A stretch of 64,000 bases of DNA from Corticicoccus populi (lineage in GTDB: Bacteria; Bacillota; Bacilli; Staphylococcales; Salinicoccaceae). The notes below the pieces were generated by a model. The model was given only the letters and a program-made list of their open reading frames with translations. It did not search any database and was not told where the DNA came from. Below, piece by piece: positions 1-9,483 of this stretch (position 1 is its first letter; each line of letters opens with the position of its first letter). Position numbers and translations under genes: made by a program. The stretch spans positions 1,302,001 to 1,366,000 of the forward strand of contig NZ_JBHUOQ010000001.1 of assembly GCF_042686195.1 (NCBI RefSeq). Direction: 5' to 3'.

Positions 1-699
1 CACTGTGTGATACATCGCCTTCAGTGTACCGAGATCCTTAGTCAGTGCAGAGAGCTTATTTGAAAGCATATGATTATAGTTGTTCAGTATTTCAAGGAGT
101 CTTTCATCATTAATATACTGGTCTTTATTCCGCTCCAAAAACTGTTTTGGATCCGGACTCGCAACCGCAGTGTAGTATAAATTTCTGATTTCAGCTGTCA
201 TACCGTCATTACTTTTATCACTGGACAGCATCTTACTCAGCTGATGGAAGGTCTCATCGTCTGATTTATAATAGGACTCAAGTGTATTATTAATCGTATA
301 ATCCAGGCGGATTTTCATTTCTACATCACTGAGTGTTCTCATGTCGGGAGAAACACCGATGGCATTGTAATGCATTTTAATCAAATACAGACAGAAGCTG
401 TGCAGCGTTGAAATATGGGCCTCTTTTAAATTGATGATTTCCTCATAAAGTCTCGGCTCTTTCGTTTCATCAAATTTCTGCCTTAAAGCACGTTCAATTT
501 TATCTTTCATATCACGGGCACTGGCATTCGTAAACGTGGATACGAGTACCTCGTCGATCCGGTATTCACCGTTCACAATCTTCTGGATAATCCGTTCAAC
601 AAGGACAGTCGTCTTACCGCTTCCCGCTGCTGCCGCGACAAGTATATCCGAGCCCTTCGCATCAATAGCTTCTCTTTGTTTAGGCGTCCACTGGACCAT
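1..699 (-). CDS. addA: ATP-dependent helicase/nuclease subunit A (AddA), N-terminal part
   Basis: AddA is the UvrD-like helicase and nuclease subunit of AddAB, which resects double-strand breaks for recombination. Only about the first 233 residues are in the window; the gene runs off the left edge. The translation begins MVQWTPKQREAI and has the Walker A motif AAAAGSGKT near residues 22-30, then the VSTFTNASA block typical of AddA. The ATG at 699 overlaps the end of addB by 20 bp, the usual addB-addA arrangement in Staphylococcaceae. The nuclease domain lies outside the window. Confidence 0.95.
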   Translation of the reverse strand, partial: MVQWTPKQREAIDAKGSDILVAAAAGSGKTTVLVERIIQKIVNGEYRIDEVLVSTFTNASARDMKDKIERALRQKFDETKEPRLYEEIINLKEAHISTLHSFCLYLIKMHYNAIGVSPDMRTLSDVEMKIRLDYTINNTLESYYKSDDETFHQLSKMLSSDKSNDGMTAEIRNLYYTAVASPDPKQFLERNKDQYINDERLLEILNNYNHMLSNKLSALTKDLGTLKAMYHTV

Positions 700-3600
700 G
701 ACTCAGCACCTCCTGTTCGAATTTCGCAATGTCATCCTCAGTTAAATCATCTGTTGTAATGTCTTCTCTGTTCATCAGAATATCAATCTGGCAGGCCGCT
801 TTAAAGTCACAGAAGCTGCACGGCAGCTGTCCGGTTTTCGATGCCTTTGGATTGACCTGATTCATCCCTCTGTATATATCGTCCGCCGCCTGTTTATACT
901 GATTCAGTACATATTCACTGTAGGCTTTAAACAGCGCAGGAGAAAAATACCTGCCTTTTGTCCGTGAGTTTATTTTACCTGCTTTCGATACAGTCACCGG
1001 ATAATACGTGCTGTAGCTCCTAAGGTCATCGAATCCCGAGAGCATCCCGGTCAGTCCGACAGAAGTCTCATCAATCTGTCCGTCGTAATCTTCATTTTCA
1101 TTAATGAAGGCACCGTCCGGACGCATTGCCTTTAACCGCTCCTTTTCAGCTGTATCAAGATTGTCTTCACTGTCTACAGAGAGCACCGGATCTTTCACCG
1201 GGAAAAACAGCATACTGTTCGGCTTCACTTCACCGTCAAACAGCATTTCGCCGTTTTCAAGCAGTACATGCATATACGTAATCATCTGAAGCTCAAGTCC
1301 GTTCAAAATACCCGATTTTGACAGTTTCCGGTCACTGGATTTGTAATCAATCAAGTTCAGGTAAGACGCACCATTCACTTCATAGGCATCAATTCTGTCA
1401 ATCTTACCCCGGAGCAGAATTTCTCTGCCGGCATCACTCGTCAATTTCAATTCTCCGAGCTGGTCCTTCTCACTGCCGAACTTCAGCTCGACATAACTGA
1501 TTTTATAGTCGCCGTTCTTTTCAATATCTTTCATGAATAAAAGGACACGGCTGACGGCATCCTTTGCCCTGTTCTTAAGTGAACGGTAATAGCCGGTATG
1601 GTCAAAAATTCCGTGCTGGATAATCTGTGCTTCCTTCTCAACAGATTCACTCACTGCATTCTTAATAACTTCATCTTCATGAATCAGTGTTCTGCCGAGA
1701 GTAATGACCACATCTTCAAGGACATTGTGATATAAATTCCCGAGTTCAAGCGGTGCCACCTGATAGGGCACCCTCACGTTTAACTTGAGACCGTAATTTG
1801 CAAAATGCTGAAACTGACATCTGAAAAATGATTCAAAGCGGGACACACTCGCATGAATCGGCGTACCGTATAAAGATTCTGCTGTCTCCTGTGATATACT
1901 GCGGGCTTTATTATCATATGTTAAATGTCGGTTTAAACGATCAATCATGTTTAAATACTTTGTCCGGTCAAGCACCTGATAAATACTGATCCACACTCTG
2001 AACTCCGGATATTCACTGAGTTCTTTTAAACTTCTCTGTGTGGTATGCAGCAGTTCTCTGATTTTCAAATGTATTGTATGTTCCATACTGCCGGCAGAAG
2101 ACACAAGACGCATTGGTTCGAAGCGGTCAAAGTGTGCTGTCTTTTTAAAGACCGTATTCCGTTCAGGATGTGACTCCCCGGGGAGAATCTCCATTACGAA
2201 CGGGCTGATTTTAGTCACTTCACCGTTTGTCAGTGTATTTGCGTAACTGATATATAAAGATGTCACCGCCCGCGTAATTCCCATGTAAAATACAAACCGC
2301 TCATCCTGTGCAAGTACTTTTGCGCTCGGTGACAGGATAATATCAGACTCCTGAAGCAGGTTTTTCTCCCTGTCCGCAATCAGCGCACTGCTTCTTGTTT
2401 CCCTCGGCATCATATTTCTGTTCATACCGATTAAAAATATATGCTTCTTATTTTCAAGTTTCGCGAGATCCAGAGACCCGATAAAAACCTGGTCAATCGT
2501 TGACGGCAGCAGATTAAACTCTGCATTTTTCAAACCGTCAATCATCGTTTCGTAAAATGTTTTAAATGTCGTTGTCTCATCTTTAAATACGAGGTAGGCA
2601 TCATCCAAGAGACGGATAAATAAATGATATACCTGCTCTGTTTCGTCTCTTTTGATGATGTCACGGTGCGCTTCAAGGTGTTTAATCTCTTCATACACCT
2701 TCTCCTGTACACCCGCTTCAGAGATGAAACGGTAAATGAGTGTGATGTAGGACTTTACGTCTGATACTTCATCGAAAGACTGATACAAATCCGACAGCCG
2801 GTGGAGAATATCATTTTTAAATTGAATCAGTTCTCCGGTCTGACTGCTGATGTCCCGCACTTCAATCTCGCCATCCGTATTTTTAACGAGCAGCTTTTTA
2901 AAATGATCGTCATTAAACAGCTGACTGCCGGACAGCCCGCGGGACAGTGCAAAATTCTCAAACTGATCAACCAGTATTTTCTGACTATCGGATGTCAAAT
3001 AGCCTGTTTTCAGTACATTCATAAATGCCTTAAAATCAAATCTCTGCATATAACAATCAAGAACTGCGATGACGAACTGGACAAACGGATGTGTGTGCAT
3101 GGCGATTTTCTGATCCATATGATAGGAAATCCTATAACGTCTGAACACACTGTCAATGACCGGACGGTAATTTGAATCCCTGTACATGATTCCGATATCA
3201 CTGAGCCTTGCCCCGTCTTTCGTCAGCCGCTCAATTTCCCGCGCTACTTCCGTAATTTCTTCGAGAGCTGTCGGGGACTCCGTAATATGTACGCCTTCAT
3301 AACGGTTGATTTCTTTACCCTCTGTAAAATATTCTTCAAGCTGGACCATACCGATTTTTGATGAACGCCGGTAAGTATCTTCAAATACTTCAATCTGCAC
3401 GCTGTCCTCACCTGAAATCATCTTAAAACGCTCGATGACTGCATCTGTTTTTCTGAACAGCGCTTTATTCTCACCCTTATGTGTCAGAAGCACTGTCAGC
3501 GACTTCACCCGTTCCGATAAAACATACAGAAGCTGAAATTCACTTTCCGTAAAGTTATGAAAGCCATCCACATAAATGACCGCATCTTTTAATGCGTGAA

Positions 3601-4177
3601 TATCATCGTTTTCATGGAGCATGTTAATGAAATGATCCATCAACGAAACATCTTCAATGTTCTCCTGATTAAGCAGCTTCTGCCATGCTTCATAAATGAG
3701 TGCGAGATCATGAAACTTATCTCTGTCACGGGACGTACTGCCTTTAATTTTAAACAGACTGTCCACTGTCACCTGATATGCTCTGAACTCCTTCAGCATA
3801 TCAAGTATTTTTTTTGAAAATTTAATGTAGGCACTTGAATCACGATAGTACTGTAACTCATCTTTTAACGTGTGAAGCAGCTTATGAATCAGCATGACAT
3901 GACCGCTGTCACTTAATGTTTCACGATTTGAAGTGCCGGTTTCGTTGAATACATGCCACATGAAACGCTGAAAACTGAACACCCCTGTTCTGAGACTCCC
4001 GACTCTGCCGGTGTCAGATGTTTCAGTAATAATCTTTTCATACTGGAGCGTATTCTGTGTCGGCGTCAATATATATATATTCGAACCGAGCGGATTTTCA
4101 TCAGTCAAACGGTCGATTTCATTAAACATCCGTTCGGTTTTCCCGGTACCGCTTTGGCCTGTCCATATATTAATCAT
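680..4177 (-). CDS. addB: ATP-dependent helicase/nuclease subunit B (AddB/RexB)
   Basis: AddB is the second subunit of the AddAB helicase-nuclease. It recognises Chi and carries a nuclease domain held together by a 4Fe-4S cluster. The 1165-residue length fits the family. A Walker A motif, GQSGTGKT, sits at residues 8-15. A C-terminal cysteine set (C1120, C1123, C1129) and a further cysteine near residue 800 (FFRCQFQHFANYGL) form the expected iron-sulfur ligands. The IDYKSSDRK segment belongs to the PD-(D/E)XK nuclease domain. It overlaps addA by 20 bp and follows spsB after a terminator-like hairpin. Confidence 0.95.
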   Translation of the reverse strand: MINIWTGQSGTGKTERMFNEIDRLTDENPLGSNIYILTPTQNTLQYEKIITETSDTGRVGSLRTGVFSFQRFMWHVFNETGTSNRETLSDSGHVMLIHKLLHTLKDELQYYRDSSAYIKFSKKILDMLKEFRAYQVTVDSLFKIKGSTSRDRDKFHDLALIYEAWQKLLNQENIEDVSLMDHFINMLHENDDIHALKDAVIYVDGFHNFTESEFQLLYVLSERVKSLTVLLTHKGENKALFRKTDAVIERFKMISGEDSVQIEVFEDTYRRSSKIGMVQLEEYFTEGKEINRYEGVHITESPTALEEITEVAREIERLTKDGARLSDIGIMYRDSNYRPVIDSVFRRYRISYHMDQKIAMHTHPFVQFVIAVLDCYMQRFDFKAFMNVLKTGYLTSDSQKILVDQFENFALSRGLSGSQLFNDDHFKKLLVKNTDGEIEVRDISSQTGELIQFKNDILHRLSDLYQSFDEVSDVKSYITLIYRFISEAGVQEKVYEEIKHLEAHRDIIKRDETEQVYHLFIRLLDDAYLVFKDETTTFKTFYETMIDGLKNAEFNLLPSTIDQVFIGSLDLAKLENKKHIFLIGMNRNMMPRETRSSALIADREKNLLQESDIILSPSAKVLAQDERFVFYMGITRAVTSLYISYANTLTNGEVTKISPFVMEILPGESHPERNTVFKKTAHFDRFEPMRLVSSAGSMEHTIHLKIRELLHTTQRSLKELSEYPEFRVWISIYQVLDRTKYLNMIDRLNRHLTYDNKARSISQETAESLYGTPIHASVSRFESFFRCQFQHFANYGLKLNVRVPYQVAPLELGNLYHNVLEDVVITLGRTLIHEDEVIKNAVSESVEKEAQIIQHGIFDHTGYYRSLKNRAKDAVSRVLLFMKDIEKNGDYKISYVELKFGSEKDQLGELKLTSDAGREILLRGKIDRIDAYEVNGASYLNLIDYKSSDRKLSKSGILNGLELQMITYMHVLLENGEMLFDGEVKPNSMLFFPVKDPVLSVDSEDNLDTAEKERLKAMRPDGAFINENEDYDGQIDETSVGLTGMLSGFDDLRSYSTYYPVTVSKAGKINSRTKGRYFSPALFKAYSEYVLNQYKQAADDIYRGMNQVNPKASKTGQLPCSFCDFKAACQIDILMNREDITTDDLTEDDIAKFEQEVLSHGPVDA

Positions 4178-4195
4178 TGAATTGTCCCCCTAATA

Positions 4196-4222
4196 TTAAA
4201 AAAGCACCCCGGAAGGATGCTT
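4196..4222 (-). terminator. Rho-independent terminator after spsB
   Basis: On the minus strand AAGCATCC and GGGTGCTT pair around a short loop and run into six T residues, directly after the spsB stop codon. It would end or attenuate spsB transcription before addB. Confidence 0.65.
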
Positions 4223-4223
4223 A

Positions 4224-4781
4224 TCAGTCAAAGTTAACTGCTATTTCATTAAACGGCCAGTAACGCAGCTGAACCTTGCCGATGACTTCTTCTTCATCAA
4301 CCAGTCCAAAATCTCTGCTGTCCCGGCTCACTGGTCTGTTATCTCCAAGCACAAGGAGTTTACCCTCAGGAATTTCATCCACACCGACTTCACTGTCATC
4401 TCCGCTGCCGGACGGCAGGTCACTCAATATGAAGTTATCCAGATATGAATCTCCTGTATGTGCAACATAATCCTGGTTCACGGCTTCACCATTGACATAC
4501 ACCTGCTTGTCAATCATTTCAACGGTATCCCCTGCTTCACCGATCACCCGCTTCACATACGCAGGACCTGCTGCCGAATTAAAGACAATCAAATCATCCA
4601 TATCATATCCGTTAAAGTTATCTATAAACTTATTGACGATTACACGGTCGCCGTCTTCCAGTGTCGGATCCATACTTTCACCGTCCACTGTAAATGAGAC
4701 GAATAAAAAAGTACGTATGGCAAAAATTAGTACGACCGCAATAACAATCGCCACAAGCCACTCCACTATCTCTTTTTTCAC
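4224..4781 (-). CDS. spsB: Type I signal peptidase
   Basis: This peptidase cleaves signal peptides from proteins exported by Sec and Tat. The 185-residue protein has one N-terminal membrane segment (about residues 7-27). The catalytic serine is S36 in GESMDP and the general-base lysine is K77 in YVKR, the same numbers as in S. aureus SpsB. A GDNR box (about residues 146-149) follows. From memory, S. aureus has an additional inactive paralogue (SpsA) just upstream; here no second copy is present between this gene and pgi. It reads towards addB with a terminator between them. Confidence 0.95.
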   Translation of the reverse strand: MKKEIVEWLVAIVIAVVLIFAIRTFLFVSFTVDGESMDPTLEDGDRVIVNKFIDNFNGYDMDDLIVFNSAAGPAYVKRVIGEAGDTVEMIDKQVYVNGEAVNQDYVAHTGDSYLDNFILSDLPSGSGDDSEVGVDEIPEGKLLVLGDNRPVSRDSRDFGLVDEEEVIGKVQLRYWPFNEIAVNFD

Positions 4782-4793
4782 TAAATAACACCT

Positions 4794-5393
4794 CTAATTT
4801 TTAATTTTCCTGTTGATATAGCTCTGGTACCATTTCGAGAATAAATACAATAATACTAAAAATACTAAAGAGATAATCAAGCGTACCGGAGATTCAAAAA
4901 ATGATGTCACATCATGTCCGACAAATGACATCGATAATATCATAATCAGTTTTGCCGCAATCAATATCAGTAAATACGCCTTTTTCTTAATGTTCGACAG
5001 GGCGGCAACCACATTAACAACCGCAGTCGGTGTAAAAGGCAGCGCCAGAAATATAAACATTAAAGAGAATCCGCGTTCATCAATGAATTTTAACAGTCTC
5101 TGAAGTTTTTCATGTTTCATAATATATCTTTGCGCCCGTGCTCTGAAAAAATACCTGATTACTAAAAACACCAGATAACTTCCAAGAACTGTTCCGCCGT
5201 AACTGATTAAAAAACCAACAATAATACCGAAAGAGTTGATATTAATCACTACAATCGCAAACAGAGGCAGAATCGGCAGAAACGCTTCAAGCACAACAAG
5301 CAAAAGACCCGTAATGATACCAAGATCACCAAACTGCTCAAACAAATATTCCAAACCTTCACGGGTGGTTAATAATTCAATCAATCGCTCCAA
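4794..5393 (-). CDS. TVP38/TMEM64 (DedA/SNARE-associated) family membrane protein
   Basis: This is a polytopic membrane protein of 199 residues with about five hydrophobic segments. The segment around LALPFTPTAVVNVVAALS matches the conserved family signature (F-P-x(n)-N-x-x-A). Family members are lipid scramblase-like or transport proteins, but this one's substrate is unknown. The same type of gene sits between pgi and the signal peptidases in S. aureus (from memory). The start looks like TTG, nine bases after a GAGG ribosome-binding site. It ends 12 bp before spsB starts, so the two are probably cotranscribed. Confidence 0.8.
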   Translation of the reverse strand: MERLIELLTTREGLEYLFEQFGDLGIITGLLLVVLEAFLPILPLFAIVVININSFGIIVGFLISYGGTVLGSYLVFLVIRYFFRARAQRYIMKHEKLQRLLKFIDERGFSLMFIFLALPFTPTAVVNVVAALSNIKKKAYLLILIAAKLIMILSMSFVGHDVTSFFESPVRLIISLVFLVLLYLFSKWYQSYINRKIKN

Positions 5394-5420
5394 TAATCAT
5401 AACCTCACAATAATATATAA

Positions 5421-5448
5421 GGCTATATTTTAATTAAAAAATATAGCC
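5421..5448 (-). terminator. Hairpin terminator after pgi
   Basis: GGCTATATTTT and AAAATATAGCC form a perfect 11-bp stem with a six-base spacer between pgi and the TVP38 gene. The T-rich arm could support termination, but the trailing minus-strand sequence (TTATATAT) is not a clean U tract. Confidence 0.5.
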
Positions 5449-5473
5449 CAGCATTAATATTATTATATAGTTT

Positions 5474-6802
5474 TTACTTTAATCTGTCATTTAATTGTTC
5501 TCTTAAGTCTTCAAAGCCCGCCTTACCGAGAAGTGCAAACATGTTTTTCTTGTATGCTTCAACTCCCGGCTGGTTGAACGGATTGACTCCGAGAAGATAA
5601 CCGCTTAACGCACATGCGATTTCAAAATAATATACCAGGTAGCCGAAAGTATAACTGTCGAACTTAGGAATCTTCACAACCATATTCGGAACCCCGCCGT
5701 CTACATGTGCAAGAATCGTTCCCTGCATTGCTTTTTTATTCACTTCGTCCACTGATGTGCCGACAAGATAATTCAACCCGTCAAGGTCCAGATCATCCTT
5801 CTCAATGTTCGCGTCACTGAGCGGTGTCTCCACTTCAATCACAGTTTCCATCAGGCTCCTTTTACCTTCCTGAATATACTGCCCGAGGGAATGAAGATCT
5901 GTGGTGAAGTTCGCGCTGTGCGGCAGGATACCTTTGTTGTCTTTCCCTTCACTTTCACCATAAAGCTGTTTCCACCATTCACCGAAATATTGAAGACGGT
6001 CATCGTAGTTGACCAGCATTTCAACGTCAAAGCCTTTTCTGTGCAGGATATTTCTCGTAACAGCATACTGGTACGCCGGATTTTTATCAAGTTCCGGCTC
6101 ATTTAAATCATCCTGTGCACTTTTGGCACCCTTCATCATCTCGTCAATATCAATATCAGCTGCAGCAATCGGCAGAAGCCCCACTGCAGTCAGCACAGAA
6201 TAACGCCCGCCGACATCATCCGGCACCACAAACATCTCGTAACCTTTGTCACGCCCGAGCTGATTCAAGGCACCCTTTTCTTTATCCGTTGTAACATAAA
6301 TACGGTCTGTCGGGTCTTCATATTTTTCTTCAATCAGCTGCTTGAAGATACGGAAAGCCACTGCAGGTTCTGTCGTCGTGCCTGACTTACTGATGACATT
6401 GATTGAAAAATCTTTATCCGAGAGATAATTTTTAAGTTCATTGATGTAATGACTGGATAAATGATGTCCGACAAAGATAACCTCAGGCACACCTTTATCA
6501 TTTTTAAATTTAGGGGTTAACATTTCAAGTGCCGCCTTCGCCCCGAGATACGAGCCGCCAATGCCGATGACAACTAAAACTTCAGAATCATTTTTAATTT
6601 TCGCAGCCGCTTTCTTAATGCGTGCGAATTCTTCACGGTCGTAATTTTCAAGAAGGTCCACCCATCCTAAAAAGTCACTGCCCGCACCGGTTTTGTCATG
6701 AATCATCTGATGCGCCGTATTTACAAATGGCGAAAGTACTGAAAGTTCGTCTTCACTTAAAAAAGATTTTGTGTTGCTGTAATCAAAAGTTACATGTGTC
6801 AT
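5474..6802 (-). CDS. pgi: Glucose-6-phosphate isomerase
   Basis: Pgi interconverts glucose 6-phosphate and fructose 6-phosphate in the cytoplasm (glycolysis and gluconeogenesis). The start chosen is the ATG at 6802 (MTHVTFDYSNTK), which matches staphylococcal Pgi and has a GGAGG site upstream; this gives 442 residues. A longer frame begins upstream but lacks support. Visible motifs are GIGGSYLGA (sugar-phosphate site), SKSGTTTEP (SIS domain) and GEWWKQLYGESEGK with the catalytic glutamate region. It has its own promoter after trpA. Confidence 0.96.
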   Translation of the reverse strand: MTHVTFDYSNTKSFLSEDELSVLSPFVNTAHQMIHDKTGAGSDFLGWVDLLENYDREEFARIKKAAAKIKNDSEVLVVIGIGGSYLGAKAALEMLTPKFKNDKGVPEVIFVGHHLSSHYINELKNYLSDKDFSINVISKSGTTTEPAVAFRIFKQLIEEKYEDPTDRIYVTTDKEKGALNQLGRDKGYEMFVVPDDVGGRYSVLTAVGLLPIAAADIDIDEMMKGAKSAQDDLNEPELDKNPAYQYAVTRNILHRKGFDVEMLVNYDDRLQYFGEWWKQLYGESEGKDNKGILPHSANFTTDLHSLGQYIQEGKRSLMETVIEVETPLSDANIEKDDLDLDGLNYLVGTSVDEVNKKAMQGTILAHVDGGVPNMVVKIPKFDSYTFGYLVYYFEIACALSGYLLGVNPFNQPGVEAYKKNMFALLGKAGFEDLREQLNDRLK

Positions 6803-6841
6803 CTTTAAATATCCTCCATTAAATCGATTAAGTTCATATCT

Positions 6842-6871
6842 ATTGTAGTGAATGTTACCGTCAAATATCAA
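6842..6871 (-). promoter_or_regulatory. Probable SigA promoter of pgi
   Basis: On the minus strand TTGATA and TACAAT are separated by 18 bp, about 40 bp upstream of the pgi ATG. Both hexamers match the vegetative consensus at five of six positions. Confidence 0.55.
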
Positions 6872-6890
6872 CTATATCATCAAAATGTCA

Positions 6891-7670
6891 TTAAGAAGTT
6901 GTTTTTTCGGGGATGAGGTGCTTAATATCATCAAACTTCTTTTGATGTAGTAAATCAACAATTTTACTGCCGACAATCACACCGTCCGTATGACGGGACA
7001 ATTTCTCCGCCATCTCCCGGCTCGATACACCAAAGCCTGCACAGACCGGGACATCCGACACAGATTTAATTTTTTCCAAAAGTGCGTAAGTATCTTCACC
7101 GTACTCCACACGACCGCCGGTCGTCCCCTTCACTGTCACTGCGTAAATAAAGCCCTCGGCATCTTTCGTTAAAGTCTTTATACGTTCTTCGTCGCTGGTC
7201 AGAGTAATCAGTCTGATGAGCGCAATATCCGCATCTGTTAAATAATCCTTGATTTCATCTTCTTCTTCATACGGCACATCGGGGATGATAACACCGCTGA
7301 CGCCCGCTTCAGCCGCTTCTTTTGAAAACGCCTCATAGCCGAGTGTCAGAAGCGGATTAATGTAAGTCATAATTACGAGCGGCACGTGCACTTCGTCTTT
7401 GATTTCTTTTAACTGATTCAGGATATCTCTTAACGAGACATTGTCGGAAAGTGCACGGAGCGCCGCCTCCTGTATCACAGGACCGTCTGCGACGGGATCT
7501 GAAAACGGAATGCCGATTTCAATCACATCCACTCCTGAATCCTGAAGCAGCTGAATCTGATTTTTCAGTTGATCGAGGCCGCCGTCACCACCCATAATGT
7601 AGGAAATAAATGCTTTATCATTATTTTTATTCAACCGGCTGAAAGTCTGTTTAATCTTTTCCTTACTCAT
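6891..7670 (-). CDS. trpA: Tryptophan synthase alpha chain
   Basis: TrpA cleaves indole-3-glycerol phosphate to indole and glyceraldehyde 3-phosphate within the TrpA2B2 complex. The 259-residue TIM barrel carries the catalytic glutamate E51 and aspartate D62 in EIGIPFSDPVADGP. It also has VTVKGTTGGR (phosphate-loop region) and AGFGVSS near the C terminus. It is the last gene of trpDCFBA and overlaps trpB by 8 bp, typical of translational coupling. No clear terminator follows before pgi. Confidence 0.96.
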   Translation of the reverse strand: MSKEKIKQTFSRLNKNNDKAFISYIMGGDGGLDQLKNQIQLLQDSGVDVIEIGIPFSDPVADGPVIQEAALRALSDNVSLRDILNQLKEIKDEVHVPLVIMTYINPLLTLGYEAFSKEAAEAGVSGVIIPDVPYEEEDEIKDYLTDADIALIRLITLTSDEERIKTLTKDAEGFIYAVTVKGTTGGRVEYGEDTYALLEKIKSVSDVPVCAGFGVSSREMAEKLSRHTDGVIVGSKIVDLLHQKKFDDIKHLIPEKTTS

Positions 7671-8868
7671 CCGTTACGCCTCCTAATATACGCTTTACTT
7701 CGCTGACATCTTTATCACCGCGTCCTGACAGACACACGACGACAATTTCATCAGGAGATTTCTCTTTCGCAATCTTTACAGCTTCTGATACGGCATGAGA
7801 ACTTTCAAGCGCCGGAATAATGCCTTCTTTCTGAGACAGAAGTTTAAATGCATCGAGCGCATCTGTGTCACTGCATGATACATAATTCACCCGGCCGATA
7901 TCATGAAGATGGCTGTGTTCAGGTCCGATACCCGGATAATCCAGTCCCGCAGATACAGAATACGCCTCTTCTATCTGTCCATTATCATCCTGGAGGAGAT
8001 GCATTTTCGCACCGTGCAGAATACCGACACGGCCTTTTGCGATAGATGCTGCATATAATGAATCAAGCCCTTTTCCTGCAGCTTCCACTCCAACGAGCTC
8101 AACACTTTCATCTTCAATAAATGGATAAAACATTCCCATCGCATTGCTGCCGCCGCCGATACATGCCACTACAGTATCCGGCAGACGCCCTTCAAATGCA
8201 GTAATCTGTGACTTTGTTTCACTGCCGATGACACTTTGAAAGTCTCTGACAATCTGCGGAAATGGATGTGGTCCCAGTACCGAACCGAGAATATAATGCG
8301 TATCATCTACATTCGCCACCCAGTAGCGGAGCGTTTCATTGACCGCATCTTTGAGTGTACCGCGTCCCTGGTCAACGCTGACAACTTTTGCGCCGAGCAG
8401 TTCCATTCTGAATACATTCAATTCCTGACGTCTCACATCTTCTTTACCCATAAAAATAATACATTCCATACCGAGATTGGCACAAATTGTCGCAGTCGCG
8501 ACACCATGCTGTCCCGCACCGGTTTCTGCAATAATTCTTTTTTTACCCATGCGCTTCGCAAGAAGTCCCTGGCCGACTGTATTATTAATTTTGTGTGCAC
8601 CGGTGTGATTTAAGTCTTCACGCTTTAAATAAATTTTTGCACCGCCGACATGTTTTGTTAAACTGTTCGCATAGTAAAGTGGCGTTTCACGGCCGACATA
8701 CTGCTTTAAATAAACATCCAGCTCCTCCTGAAACTGAGGGTCTTTCAATGCTTTTTTATATTCGTCCTCAAGTTCTTTTAGTGCACCGATTAATGTTTCA
8801 GGTACAAATTTACCGCCGTACACACCGTACTTCCCTTTTTCATCGGGGAAATTATACGATACTCCCAT
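7663..8868 (-). CDS. trpB: Tryptophan synthase beta chain
   Basis: TrpB condenses indole with serine to give tryptophan, using pyridoxal phosphate. The protein has 401 residues. K93 in HTGAHKINNT is the PLP lysine, and GGGSNAMG binds the cofactor phosphate. Length and N terminus (YGVYGGKFVPETL) are standard for TrpB1. It abuts trpF and overlaps trpA by 8 bp. Confidence 0.97.
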   Translation of the reverse strand: MGVSYNFPDEKGKYGVYGGKFVPETLIGALKELEDEYKKALKDPQFQEELDVYLKQYVGRETPLYYANSLTKHVGGAKIYLKREDLNHTGAHKINNTVGQGLLAKRMGKKRIIAETGAGQHGVATATICANLGMECIIFMGKEDVRRQELNVFRMELLGAKVVSVDQGRGTLKDAVNETLRYWVANVDDTHYILGSVLGPHPFPQIVRDFQSVIGSETKSQITAFEGRLPDTVVACIGGGSNAMGMFYPFIEDESVELVGVEAAGKGLDSLYAASIAKGRVGILHGAKMHLLQDDNGQIEEAYSVSAGLDYPGIGPEHSHLHDIGRVNYVSCSDTDALDAFKLLSQKEGIIPALESSHAVSEAVKIAKEKSPDEIVVVCLSGRGDKDVSEVKRILGGVTDE

Positions 8869-9483
8869 TTATATCTCTCCTTTAGCTTCTTCAATGAATC
8901 TTTTAATTTTCACAGGATCTTTTACACCGTCAGTTTCCACTCCGCTTGAAGTATCCACAAGGGCAGGACATGCCTTTACAACTGCTCCCCGGACATTATT
9001 CTCATTGAGGCCGCCGGCAAGCGCAAAACGACTTTGATCCACTGCATCAAAATCAATCTCTGCCCAGTCAAACACCCTTCCGCTGCCGCCGTAATACTTC
9101 TCTCTCGGACTGTCGATTAAAATGAAATCCGCCGGATAGCTGAATTTTTCTTCATATGACAATTCTGAATTGCTTGGAAACGCCTTGATTACTTTATGGT
9201 TTAAGCGTTCCGTAAATGCTTTTGTTTCATCACCGTGCAGCTGAATGTAATCAAGCGGTACGGTTTTAAGAATCTCCGCCAGTTCCGCTTTTGAAGGATT
9301 CACAAAAACACCGACCGTCTTTGTACCGTACAGACTGACACTGCCGAGAATTTCTTTAACAGTTTCTGCAGTCACCTGGCGCTTACTCGGTGCAAAAACA
9401 AACCCGATAAAGTCAGCGCCGTATTTCACGGCATTATTAACGTCTTCAATGGTTTTCATTCCGCATATTTTTACTTTAGTCAT
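8869..9483 (-). CDS. trpF: Phosphoribosylanthranilate isomerase
   Basis: TrpF performs the Amadori rearrangement of phosphoribosylanthranilate to CdRP, the third step from anthranilate onwards. The 204-residue TIM barrel has the catalytic cysteine C7 in KICGMK and the conserved aspartate in VDTSSGVE. YIQLHGDE and AGGLNENN are also family motifs. It overlaps trpC by 8 bp and is followed at once by trpB. Confidence 0.95.
   Translation of the reverse strand: MTKVKICGMKTIEDVNNAVKYGADFIGFVFAPSKRQVTAETVKEILGSVSLYGTKTVGVFVNPSKAELAEILKTVPLDYIQLHGDETKAFTERLNHKVIKAFPSNSELSYEEKFSYPADFILIDSPREKYYGGSGRVFDWAEIDFDAVDQSRFALAGGLNENNVRGAVVKACPALVDTSSGVETDGVKDPVKIKRFIEEAKGEI

Noticed and set aside
2801..3175. 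124-codon open frame on the plus strand inside addB
   Set aside because: It is antisense to a well-conserved gene and has no ribosome-binding site or recognisable domain.
5474..6871. Longer N terminus for Pgi starting at 6871
   Set aside because: It would start inside the promoter region; the ATG at 6802 has a good ribosome-binding site and matches homologues.
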